NCBI GenBank assembly: GCA_964492845.1
Contig: CAZBMZ010000008.1
Location: forward strand, 1 to 64,000
Length of the DNA stretch: 64,000 bases
Direction of reading: 5' to 3'
Source: JADJPF01 sp964492845
GTDB taxonomy: Bacteria; Acidobacteriota; Blastocatellia; Chloracidobacteriales; JADJPF01
The notes below the pieces were generated by a model. That model saw nothing but the letters and a program-made list of their open reading frames with translations, ran no database searches and was not told the DNA's origin. Numbering within the stretch: the stretch's first letter is position 1; each line of letters starts with the position of its first letter. The position numbers and the translations under genes were made by a program. Shown here piece by piece: positions 50,692 through 60,302 of the stretch.

Positions 50692-53338
50692 CCATGTAAA
50701 TGATGATGATAAACAAATTACAACAACTAGCAAAATCTTAGATTGGAGAGTGGCCGCACTTTCTGGAGCATCCATCTGCGGTGGTAAAGGGTGGAAATTA
50801 GGCCAACTTTATCGCTATGGCTTTCAAGTACCTATAGGCGGTGTAGTTACAGTCAACCTTTATCAAGAAATAATGCTTAGTCCAGAGTTAAAAAGCCTAC
50901 AATTAGAATTAGAAAATATATCCCCTTTATCAGTCTCAGAACCTCAAATAATAGAAAAGCTTAACAAAATCCAAGAAATTTTAGCCAACATTAATTTTTC
51001 AGAAGAATTTAGCTTAGAACTAGAAGTTTTTCTTAAAAAAAATAACTCCCTTAACACACCTGTTGCGGTTCGTTCTAGCGCGACGGCAGAAGATAGCGAA
51101 ACAGCTTCATTTGCTGGTATTCATCGCAGTTTTTTAAATGTTTTAGGACTAAAAGACATAATTAAAGCAATTAAAGGTTGTTACGCTTCGCTTTGGACAC
51201 CACAAGCAATTGCTTATCGTCGTAAAATGAATTTGAAAGATGACCAAGTGGCTTGTGCTGTAGTAATTTGTGAAATGGTTAAAGCTAAATCAGCCGGTGT
51301 AGCCTTTTCTTGTGACCCTAGGACAGGCCAACTTAATGTTGTAACAATTAATGCTGTCAATGGTTTAGCTGAGGCTCTGGTTAGCGGCCAAGTTAACCCT
51401 GAAGAAATTACAGTTTTATCTAAAGAAAGTAATTTAACTGAAATATCAAGAAAAAGCCCTGAGCAACAAGTTTTAACTCCAGAACAAACAATAAAATTAA
51501 CTCAACTAGTTTGGCGTATTCATTGGGCAATAGGAAAAGGTGACCACCCACAAGATATAGAATGGGCATATGATGGAAAAGAGTTTTGGCTGCTTCAAGC
51601 TAGACCTGTAACCCGTTTACCTCATTACACTTTCCCAAATATTGAGCATTTACCAATAATTTGGTCAACAGGAAATATTCAAGATGCTGTTGCTGGTGTG
51701 CCGACTACTTTAACCTGGCATATGGTACATGATTTTGTTTCTGAAATTTTATATGAAATTTTAGATGCAATGGGTTATCCCAGAAAAGATGGTTCGCCAA
51801 TGCTTAAGCGTTTTAATGGACGCGGTTATTTTGAAGTAACAACTATGCAATGGGCTTTTTATGATGCTGTTGGAATGTCTCCTGAAGACACTTCAAGGGG
51901 TTTAGGTGGTCATCATCCTTTAATTCCTGTTCCTTCAGACAACCCATTAGCAGGTAGAACAGGATTAACACGTAAGCTAAGACAAATAAAATTTCTTAGG
52001 GTATTGCTTAAGATTTCTAAACAAATGCCAAAAGATATTGTTACTTTGCAAGCAAGGATAAAGAGTTGGAAAAGCACAGATGTAGCAAGTAAATCTAACC
52101 AGGAACTAGCAGATTTAATTAGAGAAATTTTAGTTTTTCAATATGAATTTGCTAAAAAATTTCAGTTAGCTAATGCTAATGCTGGGGCCTGGGTAACACC
52201 AATTAAAGAAACGCTAACAAAAATTAAACCTGAGAGGGCAGAGGCTTTAACAACTGCTGTTTTAACTGGAAGTGGGCAAATTACTACAGCAGAACATGGT
52301 TATCAACTTTATCATTTAGCCAAAGTAGCACAACAAGATAAAGACGCACTTAATTATCTAAAACAGACTCCAATTATTGCTAAAGATTGGCAAAAGCTTC
52401 CTCAAACATCTAGTTTTCGCCAAGAATTTGAAAAATTTTTAGCTGAATTTGGACATCGGGCAGTTTATGAAGCTGAAACAGCCAACCCACGATGGAATGA
52501 AGACCCTAGCTATTTATTTGAACAAATTCAAATGATTTTAAGCTCGGATAATATTACTTCTCCAAAAAATACCGCGCTTTTAGTCCGCCAAGCAGCAGAA
52601 AAAGAAATTTCAGAACTTTCTTTTCCTTATCGTCCTTTAATCAATTGGTTTATTAAAAAAGCTCGTCAAGGTGCAGCACTGAGGGAGCTTAGCAAATCTA
52701 CGTTGGTTGCAACTATAGAACCTATTAGAAAAATTTGTTTAGAAGTTGGTCAACGTATGGTCAACAATGGTTTCTTAGATGATCCAACAGATATTTTTCA
52801 TTTAAGCGGTTTTGATATGGAGGCTTATTTAACAGGCCAATGGAATGGACAAGGAGCAAAAGAAATAGCAACAGATAACAGAAACCAAAGAGAAATTTGG
52901 TTAAAAGAAACAACTATTAAAGATTTTTATATTTTTGATCATTTTGGCAACCCTACAACATTATCAAATACAAACGCGATTAATAAACCAGCAATAATAG
53001 AAAAAACTTCAAATGGCACAATATTAAATGGTTTAGCAGTATCTAGCGGGAAATATTCAGGTATTGCAAGAATTATTATGCACCCATCAGAAGGCAATCT
53101 GTTAGCTCCAGGAGAAATACTTATAGCCCCTACAACTGACCCAGGTTGGACACCTCTTTTTTTACGTGCTTCAGCAATAGTTATGCAAGTAGGAGGATTT
53201 TTATCTCATGGCGCGATTGTTGCGCGTGAATATGGACTACCAGCAGTAGTAAATATTCCTAATCTGCTTACTATAGTTAAAAATGGACAACATATAACTG
53301 TTGACGGTGATAAAGGCCAAATAATGATCAAAGACTAA
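50663..53338 (+). CDS. PEP-utilising phosphotransferase, rifampicin phosphotransferase-like (891 residues)
   Basis: An N-terminal ATP-grasp PEP/pyruvate-binding domain (residues about 30-320; GGKGWKLGQL, VAVRSSATAEDS, DIEWAYDGKEFWLLQARPVTR) is followed by a middle domain and a C-terminal swivelling His domain. That domain reads TDPGWTPLFLRAS then GGFLSHGAIVAREYGLPAVV, with the catalytic His at residue 849, 42 from the end. The His region and length are closer to rifampicin phosphotransferase (about 870 residues) than to PEP synthase, whose motif is G-G-x-x-S-H-A-A and which has an extra C-terminal TIM barrel. The PEP/pyruvate-dependent class is certain; rifampicin as substrate is inference. 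The ATG has AAGGAG 9 nt upstream, inside the TetR gene. Confidence 0.85.
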   Translation: MSNASQVAINHVNDDDKQITTTSKILDWRVAALSGASICGGKGWKLGQLYRYGFQVPIGGVVTVNLYQEIMLSPELKSLQLELENISPLSVSEPQIIEKLNKIQEILANINFSEEFSLELEVFLKKNNSLNTPVAVRSSATAEDSETASFAGIHRSFLNVLGLKDIIKAIKGCYASLWTPQAIAYRRKMNLKDDQVACAVVICEMVKAKSAGVAFSCDPRTGQLNVVTINAVNGLAEALVSGQVNPEEITVLSKESNLTEISRKSPEQQVLTPEQTIKLTQLVWRIHWAIGKGDHPQDIEWAYDGKEFWLLQARPVTRLPHYTFPNIEHLPIIWSTGNIQDAVAGVPTTLTWHMVHDFVSEILYEILDAMGYPRKDGSPMLKRFNGRGYFEVTTMQWAFYDAVGMSPEDTSRGLGGHHPLIPVPSDNPLAGRTGLTRKLRQIKFLRVLLKISKQMPKDIVTLQARIKSWKSTDVASKSNQELADLIREILVFQYEFAKKFQLANANAGAWVTPIKETLTKIKPERAEALTTAVLTGSGQITTAEHGYQLYHLAKVAQQDKDALNYLKQTPIIAKDWQKLPQTSSFRQEFEKFLAEFGHRAVYEAETANPRWNEDPSYLFEQIQMILSSDNITSPKNTALLVRQAAEKEISELSFPYRPLINWFIKKARQGAALRELSKSTLVATIEPIRKICLEVGQRMVNNGFLDDPTDIFHLSGFDMEAYLTGQWNGQGAKEIATDNRNQREIWLKETTIKDFYIFDHFGNPTTLSNTNAINKPAIIEKTSNGTILNGLAVSSGKYSGIARIIMHPSEGNLLAPGEILIAPTTDPGWTPLFLRASAIVMQVGGFLSHGAIVAREYGLPAVVNIPNLLTIVKNGQHITVDGDKGQIMIKD

Positions 53339-53377
53339 GTTTTTTTGTTCTCTTCATTTTATATAGCGAGGTGACAA

Positions 53378-54514
53378 ATGTATAAAAAACTTATTGTTAT
53401 CATTATTATTTTATTTAGTATTGTAGTAATGGGAATGTATACAAAAAGCGAAAGCACAAAAGTAGAGCTTTTGCTTTTTGGAACAATTGAAGCTCAAGAA
53501 GTACAAATTGGTTCTAAAATCGGTGGTCGTGTCATAGAAGTTCTAGCACAAGAAGGACAACTAGTAAAAAAAGGGACTCCTCTAGTACGATTTGAGATTG
53601 ACACACTGCTAGCAGAAAAAAAACAACTTCAAGCAAGAAGTGATCAGGCTCAAGCTTATCTAAAAAAGCTAGAAAATGGTTATCGGACGGAAGAAATTGC
53701 ACAAGCTCAAGCAACTGTTAACCGTGAGTTAGCTCAATTAGAAGCCCTAAAAAATGGCCCGCGTCCCCAAGAAATCTCCCAGCTAAAAGAAGAAATTATT
53801 GGTATAAAAGCAGAATTAACCCACTATAAAACCTCTTTAGCTAGATTAGAACAGCTTTTTAAGGAAGGCTATGTTTCTAAACAAAGCTGTGATGATATGG
53901 CAGCTAAAGTAGCTTTAAGTGATTCTCGTTATCAGTCCTTGCAGCAAAAACTTGATCTTTTAGAAGCAGGAACCAGAAGCGAAGAAATTCGTGTAGGTCA
54001 AGAGCGTTATCAACAAGCTATTGCTAACTTAAAGCTACTTAAATCAGGTGCAAGAAGTGAAGATGTAGCCGAGGCCCAGGCGCGACTAGCCGAAACTAGC
54101 GCGACACTAGAAAGACTTAACACTCAGCTTAATGAAGCAGAAGTAATTGCACCTGTTGATAGCCAAATAGATTTGCTTAGTGTTCGAGTAGGCGATTTAG
54201 TTCAACCTTCTAGCCCTATTGCAAGACTTTTGGAAAGTGATCAAATTCGTGTACGTGTCTATGTGCCAGAACCTGATCTGGGTTTTGTCCAAGTTGGACA
54301 ATTGGTAGAAGTTTTTGTTGATTCTTTTCCAAATAAAGCATTTCTTGGAAAAGTAGAACAAATTGCAGCTAAAGCCGAATTTACCCCCCGAAATGTGCAA
54401 AATCGTGATGAACGTTCTCATCAAGTTTTTGCAATTAAAATTCATATCGACAACAAAGAAGGCTTACTAAAGGCTGGCATGGCGGCTGATGTTAAATTAA
54501 AGCCAAAGGAGTAA
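53378..54514 (+). CDS. HlyD/YbhG-like membrane fusion protein (378 residues)
   Basis: An N-terminal membrane anchor (IVIIIILFSIVVMGMY), a biotinyl-lipoyl-like beta segment (IGGRVIEVLAQEGQLVKKGTPL), a long coiled-coil hairpin (about 75-240) with repeated LE.G.R.EEI units, then the matching second half lipoyl strand (EVIAPVDSQIDLLSVRVGDLV, shown in part). It bridges the inner-membrane ABC transporter to the outer membrane or periplasm. SD GAGGTG. Gap to the ABC ATPase gene is 3 nt. Confidence 0.93.
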   Translation: MYKKLIVIIIILFSIVVMGMYTKSESTKVELLLFGTIEAQEVQIGSKIGGRVIEVLAQEGQLVKKGTPLVRFEIDTLLAEKKQLQARSDQAQAYLKKLENGYRTEEIAQAQATVNRELAQLEALKNGPRPQEISQLKEEIIGIKAELTHYKTSLARLEQLFKEGYVSKQSCDDMAAKVALSDSRYQSLQQKLDLLEAGTRSEEIRVGQERYQQAIANLKLLKSGARSEDVAEAQARLAETSATLERLNTQLNEAEVIAPVDSQIDLLSVRVGDLVQPSSPIARLLESDQIRVRVYVPEPDLGFVQVGQLVEVFVDSFPNKAFLGKVEQIAAKAEFTPRNVQNRDERSHQVFAIKIHIDNKEGLLKAGMAADVKLKPKE

Positions 54515-54517
54515 GTC

Positions 54518-55498
54518 ATGATAAGTACAAACGATCCGGTAATTTCAACAAAAGATTTAACCATCAAATTTGGAAAACTTACTGCTGTTAACAAAGTTTC
54601 TTTTCAAGTAAAAACAGGTGAAATCTTTGGCCTACTTGGGCCAAATGGATCTGGTAAAACTACTATTATTAAAGCTTTATGTGGACTAATTACTCATGCA
54701 ACTGGCGAAGGTAAAATTCTTGGGCTAGATATTCATAAGGATTCTTTCAAGATTAAAAAACGCATTGGCTATATGTCTCAAAAGTTTAGTCTTTACGAAG
54801 AATTAACAGTAAACGAGAATTTAGACTTTTATGCTGGTATATACCATATGAAAAAAGATCAAATAAAGCTGCGTAGACCCGAAGTTTTAGAGTTAACAGG
54901 CTTAACCCCTTATTTAGAACGTCGTGCAGGTGCTTTGTCTGGAGGCTGGAAACAACGTTTAGCTTTAGGTTGTGCCATTATTCATGAACCTGAAGTGCTG
55001 TTTTTAGATGAACCTACTGCGGGAATTGACCCTGTAGCACGTCGGGCTTTATGGGATTTACTTTTTAAGCTTTCTGCTGATGGAATAACTATTTTTGTTA
55101 CAACCCATTATATGGACGAGGCAGAAAGATGCCGTCGGGTTGGATATATCTATTTATCAAACTTAATTGCCGTTGGAACAGTTGATGAGCTAAGAACACT
55201 ACCAGAAGTTTCTCCTGTTGGTTCAACACGCTTAGAAATTTTATCTGACATGCCATCTGAGGCATTAAGTTTTGTTAAAGATTTGCCTTATGTTTGGGAA
55301 TCAACAATTTTTGGTCAATCAATTCATCTACTTTGTGAAAAGGCTCAAGGCAGCCTAAAGTTAAAACAAGACTTAGAAGCAGCAGGTTTTACAAATTTAG
55401 TAATAAATCCTATTAGACCTTCCTTAGAAGATATTTTTGTCACTCTAACTAATAATATTACTAACAACATAGCTATGTTAGGAGGTACAAAGTTATGA
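54518..55498 (+). CDS. ABC-type exporter ATP-binding protein (326 residues)
   Basis: Walker A GPNGSGKTT near residue 40, a Q-loop, signature LSGGWKQRLALG near 141, Walker B VLFLDEPTAGIDP and the H-loop TTHYMDEAERC. This is the DrrA/CcmA-like class of ATPase that powers ABC-2 type exporters. It sits 3 nt after the HlyD gene and overlaps the permease gene by 4 nt (ATGA), so it is translated as part of one exporter. Full length with no defect seen. Confidence 0.97.
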   Translation: MISTNDPVISTKDLTIKFGKLTAVNKVSFQVKTGEIFGLLGPNGSGKTTIIKALCGLITHATGEGKILGLDIHKDSFKIKKRIGYMSQKFSLYEELTVNENLDFYAGIYHMKKDQIKLRRPEVLELTGLTPYLERRAGALSGGWKQRLALGCAIIHEPEVLFLDEPTAGIDPVARRALWDLLFKLSADGITIFVTTHYMDEAERCRRVGYIYLSNLIAVGTVDELRTLPEVSPVGSTRLEILSDMPSEALSFVKDLPYVWESTIFGQSIHLLCEKAQGSLKLKQDLEAAGFTNLVINPIRPSLEDIFVTLTNNITNNIAMLGGTKL

Positions 55499-56613
55499 GT
55501 GAAAACTATCTTCTTTCAGGCTTAATTCCTGTTTTTAAGAAAGAAATACTTCAGATACTACGCGACCCAACAACATTATTTTTTGCTCTTTTTATACCTA
55601 TTTTTGAAATGGTTTTACTAGGTGTTGCAGTAGATACTAATGTACGTCAAATAAAAACAGTAGTTTATGACCTGGCGAAAACTCAGGAAAGTCATCTTTT
55701 AATTGAGCGTTATATTAATAGTGATGACTTTAATGTAGTTGCCAGAGTAAATTCTGATAAGGAGCTTTATGACAAAATTGTTGCAGGAGAAGCAAAAGTA
55801 GGAATTAAAATTCCTGAAGATTACTCACGCGCTCTGCAAAAAGGTATAAACACTAGTGTCTTGCTATTAGTTGATGGTTCAGAATCAAATGCTACAAGTG
55901 AGGCTGTAAATGTATCTAGTGCTATTACTTTACAAGAATCACTAAAACGAATTGTTGTAAAATCCCCTGGTATAGTTGAATCCCGGCATAAAGTTCTTTT
56001 TAATCCTAGCACTCGTTCAGCTAACTTTTTTATTCCTGGGCTAGTAGCTGTGGTGCTACAAATGATGCTAATTGCTTTAATATCTTTTTCACTAGTAAAA
56101 GAACGGGAGCGAGGAACATTAGAAAATCTTTACCTAGCACCTATTAGCCCATTAGGGTTAATGGTAGGAAAGATGTTGCCCTATGGGATATTAGGATTTT
56201 TTGAGCTTTGCTGGATTTTGCTGGTGATGCGTTATGCTTTTGATGTACCAATTCATGGAAGCGTAATTTTACTTTTGATTTTCTCTATTCCTTTTATTTT
56301 GACTATTTTAGGGATGGGGTTAATTATTTCTACAAAAGCGCGAACTCAAAGCGAAGCAATGCAAATGGCGATGAGTACATTGCTACCAGCAATATTTTTG
56401 TCAGGTTATATTTTTTCATTAGATAATATGCCAAAAATATTTTGGTTAATTAGTCGTTTTATTCCTACTACTTACTACATTGATACTTTGCGAGGTATTA
56501 TTTTACGTGGAGCAGGTTTCAAACATTTATGGGTAAATGGAGCAGTAATGTTAGTTATGGGACTAGTAATGTTACTACTAGCATCACTGAGATTTCGCCA
56601 AAGTAATGTTTAA
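55495..56613 (+). CDS. ABC-2 type transporter permease (372 residues)
   Basis: One N-terminal transmembrane helix, a large extracytoplasmic loop (about 45-170), then five helices including ERERGTLENLYLAPISPLGL, typical of YhhJ/YbhS/R-type ABC-2 permeases. It pairs with the ATPase it overlaps by 4 nt and the HlyD protein upstream to form a three-part exporter. As only one permease is encoded it probably functions as a homodimer. Substrate unknown, likely a drug or lipid given the TetR and RPH-like neighbours. Confidence 0.94.
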   Translation: MSENYLLSGLIPVFKKEILQILRDPTTLFFALFIPIFEMVLLGVAVDTNVRQIKTVVYDLAKTQESHLLIERYINSDDFNVVARVNSDKELYDKIVAGEAKVGIKIPEDYSRALQKGINTSVLLLVDGSESNATSEAVNVSSAITLQESLKRIVVKSPGIVESRHKVLFNPSTRSANFFIPGLVAVVLQMMLIALISFSLVKERERGTLENLYLAPISPLGLMVGKMLPYGILGFFELCWILLVMRYAFDVPIHGSVILLLIFSIPFILTILGMGLIISTKARTQSEAMQMAMSTLLPAIFLSGYIFSLDNMPKIFWLISRFIPTTYYIDTLRGIILRGAGFKHLWVNGAVMLVMGLVMLLLASLRFRQSNV

Positions 56614-56616
56614 TAA

Positions 56617-56661
56617 AATAGCCCAAGATAATTACGCCCAGCCTTAAAAGACTGGGCTATT
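56617..56661 (+). terminator. Nested hairpins after the exporter operon
   Basis: AATAGCCCA (56617-56625) pairs with TGGGCTATT (56653-56661). A second option, GCCCAG (56636-56641) with CTGGGC (56652-56657), has a 10-nt loop. They lie 4 nt beyond the permease stop. No good T-run follows, so termination is likely but not certain, and the region belongs to a wider palindrome cluster. Confidence 0.55.
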
Positions 56662-56710
56662 ATCAAATGCCCCTAACGGGACATTAAAGCTTTAAGATTC
56701 TTTTAGAATC
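56617..56710. repeat. Cluster of palindromes (REP-like)
   Basis: Within 94 bp there are the nested hairpins at 56617-56661, a short CCC-taac-GGG element near 56671-56680, TTAAAGCTTTAA at 56684-56695 and GATTCT-ttt-AGAATC at 56696-56710. This density resembles repetitive extragenic palindromes, but no second copy was seen in the window. Confidence 0.4.
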
Positions 56711-56754
56711 AATAATTTAGCGTAGCTAATTCCATGTATATATTTAATTAAAAC

Positions 56755-59661
56755 TTATTTCTTCTTAGGACGAGTAAGACTTTTAGCTACAGATAATTTA
56801 TCACCAGGATTTTTAACAACTAGTTCCACAGTTTGACCTTTTTTAATTAACTTCTTCAAAGGCAACCGACTTAATGAACCAAGAGCTTTCTTGTTAACTA
56901 GAAGCTTAGTTGCTTGAGTATCAAACATTAATGGATATTCATCCATACCGTTAATTATTATTGTTGCACCTGGTGCGATAATAAGAGAACTTGCTGCTAA
57001 TAAAACAATAGTTCCTTTCTCAAACTTTGGATCTTTAATTACTGGAATTTCTGTACCCGCAGGTTTAGAACCATTACTTTGTCCATTGCCAAAGAAACTT
57101 GTTACTGAATAAGTAAAATTACCAGTTGAGCTTTCCCCTACAGGCACATTATCAGTAAATGTTGTTGTATCACTAGGTAATGTTTCTATTAGGTTTTCAT
57201 CTTTTACCAAGTCTTCTGCGGTTAAAGCTGGTTGTCCCTCTGCTGGTGTTGGAAGCCTATAAATCTTAAACCCTAATAAATCACCATCTGCTAAAGGTTC
57301 TAGTTTATTTGCACTTGTTCTAATTGATTGAGCTTGTCCTGGTTTTAATTCTGTGGCTACAACTTTAACATTTTGTGGAGGCTCCATTTGCCCTGCTAAA
57401 GGAGGATCAAAGCTAATGTCTACTTTTAACACAGCTTGACGAACAGCTAAAAATACAGGTTGAGAAACTGTTAAACTTCCTGCTCTACCTGTAATTGAAA
57501 TGGTGTAAGAACCTGGTTGAGTATTTGCACTAGTAGTTACAGTAATAAAAGTATTGCCTCCAGCATTAATAGTTGCATTATCAAAATTAAGTTGAATAGT
57601 TGGATCAGTTGTACTAGCACTTAAGCTAACTGCTTGATTAAAGCCGTTTCGACCAACTACACCAACAGTAAACATTGTAGATTCACCATTAGCAATACTT
57701 TGTAGGTTAGGTGCTAGTGCTAAAGAAAACGCTTCTTGCACTTGAGGAGTAACATTTAATCCAATCAATGCTGTTTTAACTAAAGACCCAGAAGCACCAA
57801 TAATTCTAATCGAGTAATTTTGAGGAGGTGTATTTCCTGTTGTAATAACAGTAGCAGAAATATTATCGCCAGGTCTTGCGGTTTTATTAGAAAAGACTAC
57901 TTGTATAGAGCCTTCAGGCACTTCAGCAGTTAAATTAACTGGATCGTTAAAACCATTTACAGGATTTATTGCTAGACTAAAAGATGTTGATTTACCAGCC
58001 GAAATTGTTTGTAAATCTGGTGTAGCTACTAAAGTAAAATCTCCGATTAATGCAGGTTTTACTGTTAATGTTGCTGTTGCTGTCTTAGTGATTCCTCCAC
58101 CTCTAGCAGTAATAGTAACTACATAATCTTTAGGTTCTGTATCTTTTGTAGTGTTTATAGTTAATGTTGATGTAGCAGTTGCATCTATTGTGGTAGAAGA
58201 AAAACTAGTTTGAAGGCCATCAACACTAGCAGAAAGTGTAATTCTTTCTGCAAAACCCATCTTGCCCATTGTGTTAACAACAAAACTAGCAGACTCGCCT
58301 GCCATAATTTCTTGTCTAGAAGTGTTAAGCATTAGGTCAAAATCACCTACAGACTTAACATTTACTCTCACTATTGTAGTTTTCTGCTGTATTCCAGTAG
58401 ATGAACCAAAAACACTTACATCATAATTACCTGGTGCTACATTAGTTCCAACATTTATTGTTAAACTTGCACTTGAATTTGGGCCAATATTACTATTAGT
58501 TAAACTTGTTGTAATATTAGGGTTAGATGAATTTGTTGTTAAATTTACTATTCCAGTAAACCTATTAGTAGGAGTAATAGAAACATTAACATTAGCACTT
58601 TTACCAGGATCTATATCTAAATTAACAGGTAGAACAACTAATGAAAAATCTGGTGCCTCTGTAACAGTAACTATTAAGGTAGCTCGTTTTTCAATTACCC
58701 CTCCTTTAGTTTCACTAGTAGAAGTCACTGTAATTGGATAATTCTTAAGTGGTGTTCCTCTATCAGTATTAATAGATAATCGTGTTGTACCTGCTCCATT
58801 AATAACAGTGGAAGAAAGAGAGGCTTTAAGCTCACTTTCTACTTTTAAGTTTACATTTCCATCAAACCCATTAAGACTTGCTATGTTGACAAAAACATCT
58901 GCTGACTCGGTAGCGGCTAAAGAAATAGAGGTAGGGTTAATACTAAGTGTATAATCTGGTAAAGGTCTGACATCAATGTTGACTGTAGAAGTTTTTGAAG
59001 TAGTGCTACCCGGTAAACTACCAGTAACTGTCACCCGATAAATTTTTGGTGCTGTCCCTGAAGGAACAGTAACTGTCATACGAACATTTCCTGGGGGTTT
59101 TACTGAATCACTAGACAAACTAGCAGGCAAGTCGCCAGTAGCTTTCAATGAAACATCTCGCTTTAAGTCACTTCCTCCACTAACTGAAACTGTAAAATCT
59201 AAGTTACTATTAGGCGTAGTTTGTATAGATGTAGGGCTAACACTTAAGTTAAAAGTTGGCGTAGGAACATCAATATTTATAGTTTGTGATTTTGTAATCG
59301 GGCCAGAGCTTGCAACTACACCTATTGTGTATTTTCCTGGTGATACAGTATCAGCAACATTAACCTGCATGCTTAATGTTGCTGGTGGTCTAACTGAATT
59401 ACCAGAAAAATTAATGGAAATTTGTTTGCTTGATGATTCTGCTATTAAATTTACTGGCTCATTAAAACCATTAACAGGTGTCAAAGAAACAGAAAAATTG
59501 GCTGAACTGCCTAATGGAATACTTGCTGAAGTTGGGCTAACAGAAAGGTTAAATTCGCCTTTGCTTGTTTGTGCTAATGTTAAGTTTGAAAATAACGTAA
59601 TAAATAACGCAATAAACATTAGCCTATATATCTTAGTTAACATAGCTAGTGCTAATATCAT
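56755..59661 (-). CDS. Secreted protein with about seven Ig-like repeats (968 residues)
   Basis: A signal peptide (LMFIALFITLFSNLTLA before Q) is followed by about seven repeats of roughly 95 residues. Each opens F-x-L-x-[VA]-x-P, then S/G-x-S-A-x-F-x-V and x-x-x-N-G-F, and closes with a G-x-Y-x-I-x-V strand, like NEW3/Ig-like beta-sandwich domains. The last 250 residues form a different module with an FnIII-like stretch and a Lys-rich C-terminal domain. It is an extracellular or surface structural/adhesive protein. The start ATG 59661 is preceded by AGGGAAG. No anchor or sorting signal was identified. It stands alone on the minus strand. Confidence 0.85.
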   Translation of the reverse strand: MILALAMLTKIYRLMFIALFITLFSNLTLAQTSKGEFNLSVSPTSASIPLGSSANFSVSLTPVNGFNEPVNLIAESSSKQISINFSGNSVRPPATLSMQVNVADTVSPGKYTIGVVASSGPITKSQTINIDVPTPTFNLSVSPTSIQTTPNSNLDFTVSVSGGSDLKRDVSLKATGDLPASLSSDSVKPPGNVRMTVTVPSGTAPKIYRVTVTGSLPGSTTSKTSTVNIDVRPLPDYTLSINPTSISLAATESADVFVNIASLNGFDGNVNLKVESELKASLSSTVINGAGTTRLSINTDRGTPLKNYPITVTSTSETKGGVIEKRATLIVTVTEAPDFSLVVLPVNLDIDPGKSANVNVSITPTNRFTGIVNLTTNSSNPNITTSLTNSNIGPNSSASLTINVGTNVAPGNYDVSVFGSSTGIQQKTTIVRVNVKSVGDFDLMLNTSRQEIMAGESASFVVNTMGKMGFAERITLSASVDGLQTSFSSTTIDATATSTLTINTTKDTEPKDYVVTITARGGGITKTATATLTVKPALIGDFTLVATPDLQTISAGKSTSFSLAINPVNGFNDPVNLTAEVPEGSIQVVFSNKTARPGDNISATVITTGNTPPQNYSIRIIGASGSLVKTALIGLNVTPQVQEAFSLALAPNLQSIANGESTMFTVGVVGRNGFNQAVSLSASTTDPTIQLNFDNATINAGGNTFITVTTSANTQPGSYTISITGRAGSLTVSQPVFLAVRQAVLKVDISFDPPLAGQMEPPQNVKVVATELKPGQAQSIRTSANKLEPLADGDLLGFKIYRLPTPAEGQPALTAEDLVKDENLIETLPSDTTTFTDNVPVGESSTGNFTYSVTSFFGNGQSNGSKPAGTEIPVIKDPKFEKGTIVLLAASSLIIAPGATIIINGMDEYPLMFDTQATKLLVNKKALGSLSRLPLKKLIKKGQTVELVVKNPGDKLSVAKSLTRPKKK

Positions 59662-59938
59662 ATAATCTTCCCTAGTTATAATTATTTATAGTGATTTTTA
59701 GTGATTATAGATCAAGCCTAAAAAAATATCCGCTTGTCTATGATAAGAATTATAAAATAAATAAAAGCAAATAGTTTTTACAAAATATTAATTTTGTGTT
59801 TTTCTGCTATTTAGGACAATATTAATACTAGCTGTTTAATAGCCTATCGTTTAAAATAACCAAGCTAAAACTTAGCCTTAAAGTTAATCTTAAAAGTTTT
59901 AGTATCAATCTTAAAAATTAAGGTTTTTGTCAAAACTA

Positions 59939-60298
59939 ATGAAGAAGTGTCCTTTTTGCTCAAAACTATTGCAAGTTTCTGCTCATCATTGTCATCATTG
60001 TAGCTCTAATTTAATAGATATGGATGGCAACCCTATTGGAAAGCCAGCAGAAATTGTTGTCGCTCCAGAACTTGAAAAACTAGAGTTAGGAATAAAAATA
60101 TCTATAACAGTGTTTTTTACAGTTACATTTTTTATTATCGGACTTATTTTTTCTAGCTCTATTTTAGGAATGTCAATTTTAGAATTAAAATCTTTAAGTA
60201 GTATATTTTTTCATTTATTTTTATTACTTATTTCTATAATAGGAGCAATACTGCTTTCACCACCAGTAATTAAATGGATTAAAGCATTTTTAGGATAA
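59939..60298 (+). CDS. Small zinc-ribbon membrane protein (119 residues)
   Basis: An N-terminal zinc ribbon (CPFC near residue 4 and CHHC near residue 18) and two transmembrane helices (about 52-78 and 86-110). A TTG four codons upstream (59927) is possible, but ATG 59939 is preferred because it leaves the ribbon intact; neither has a good SD. The next gene starts 4 nt after its stop, so both are probably cotranscribed. Function unknown. Confidence 0.68.
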   Translation: MKKCPFCSKLLQVSAHHCHHCSSNLIDMDGNPIGKPAEIVVAPELEKLELGIKISITVFFTVTFFIIGLIFSSSILGMSILELKSLSSIFFHLFLLLISIIGAILLSPPVIKWIKAFLG

Positions 60299-60302
60299 AA
60301 CT

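Noticed and set aside
50663..53338. Housekeeping PEP synthase (ppsA)
   Set aside because: It lacks the C-terminal TIM-barrel expected after the swivelling His domain; the His domain is at the very end, and the neighbours are a TetR regulator and drug-type exporter.
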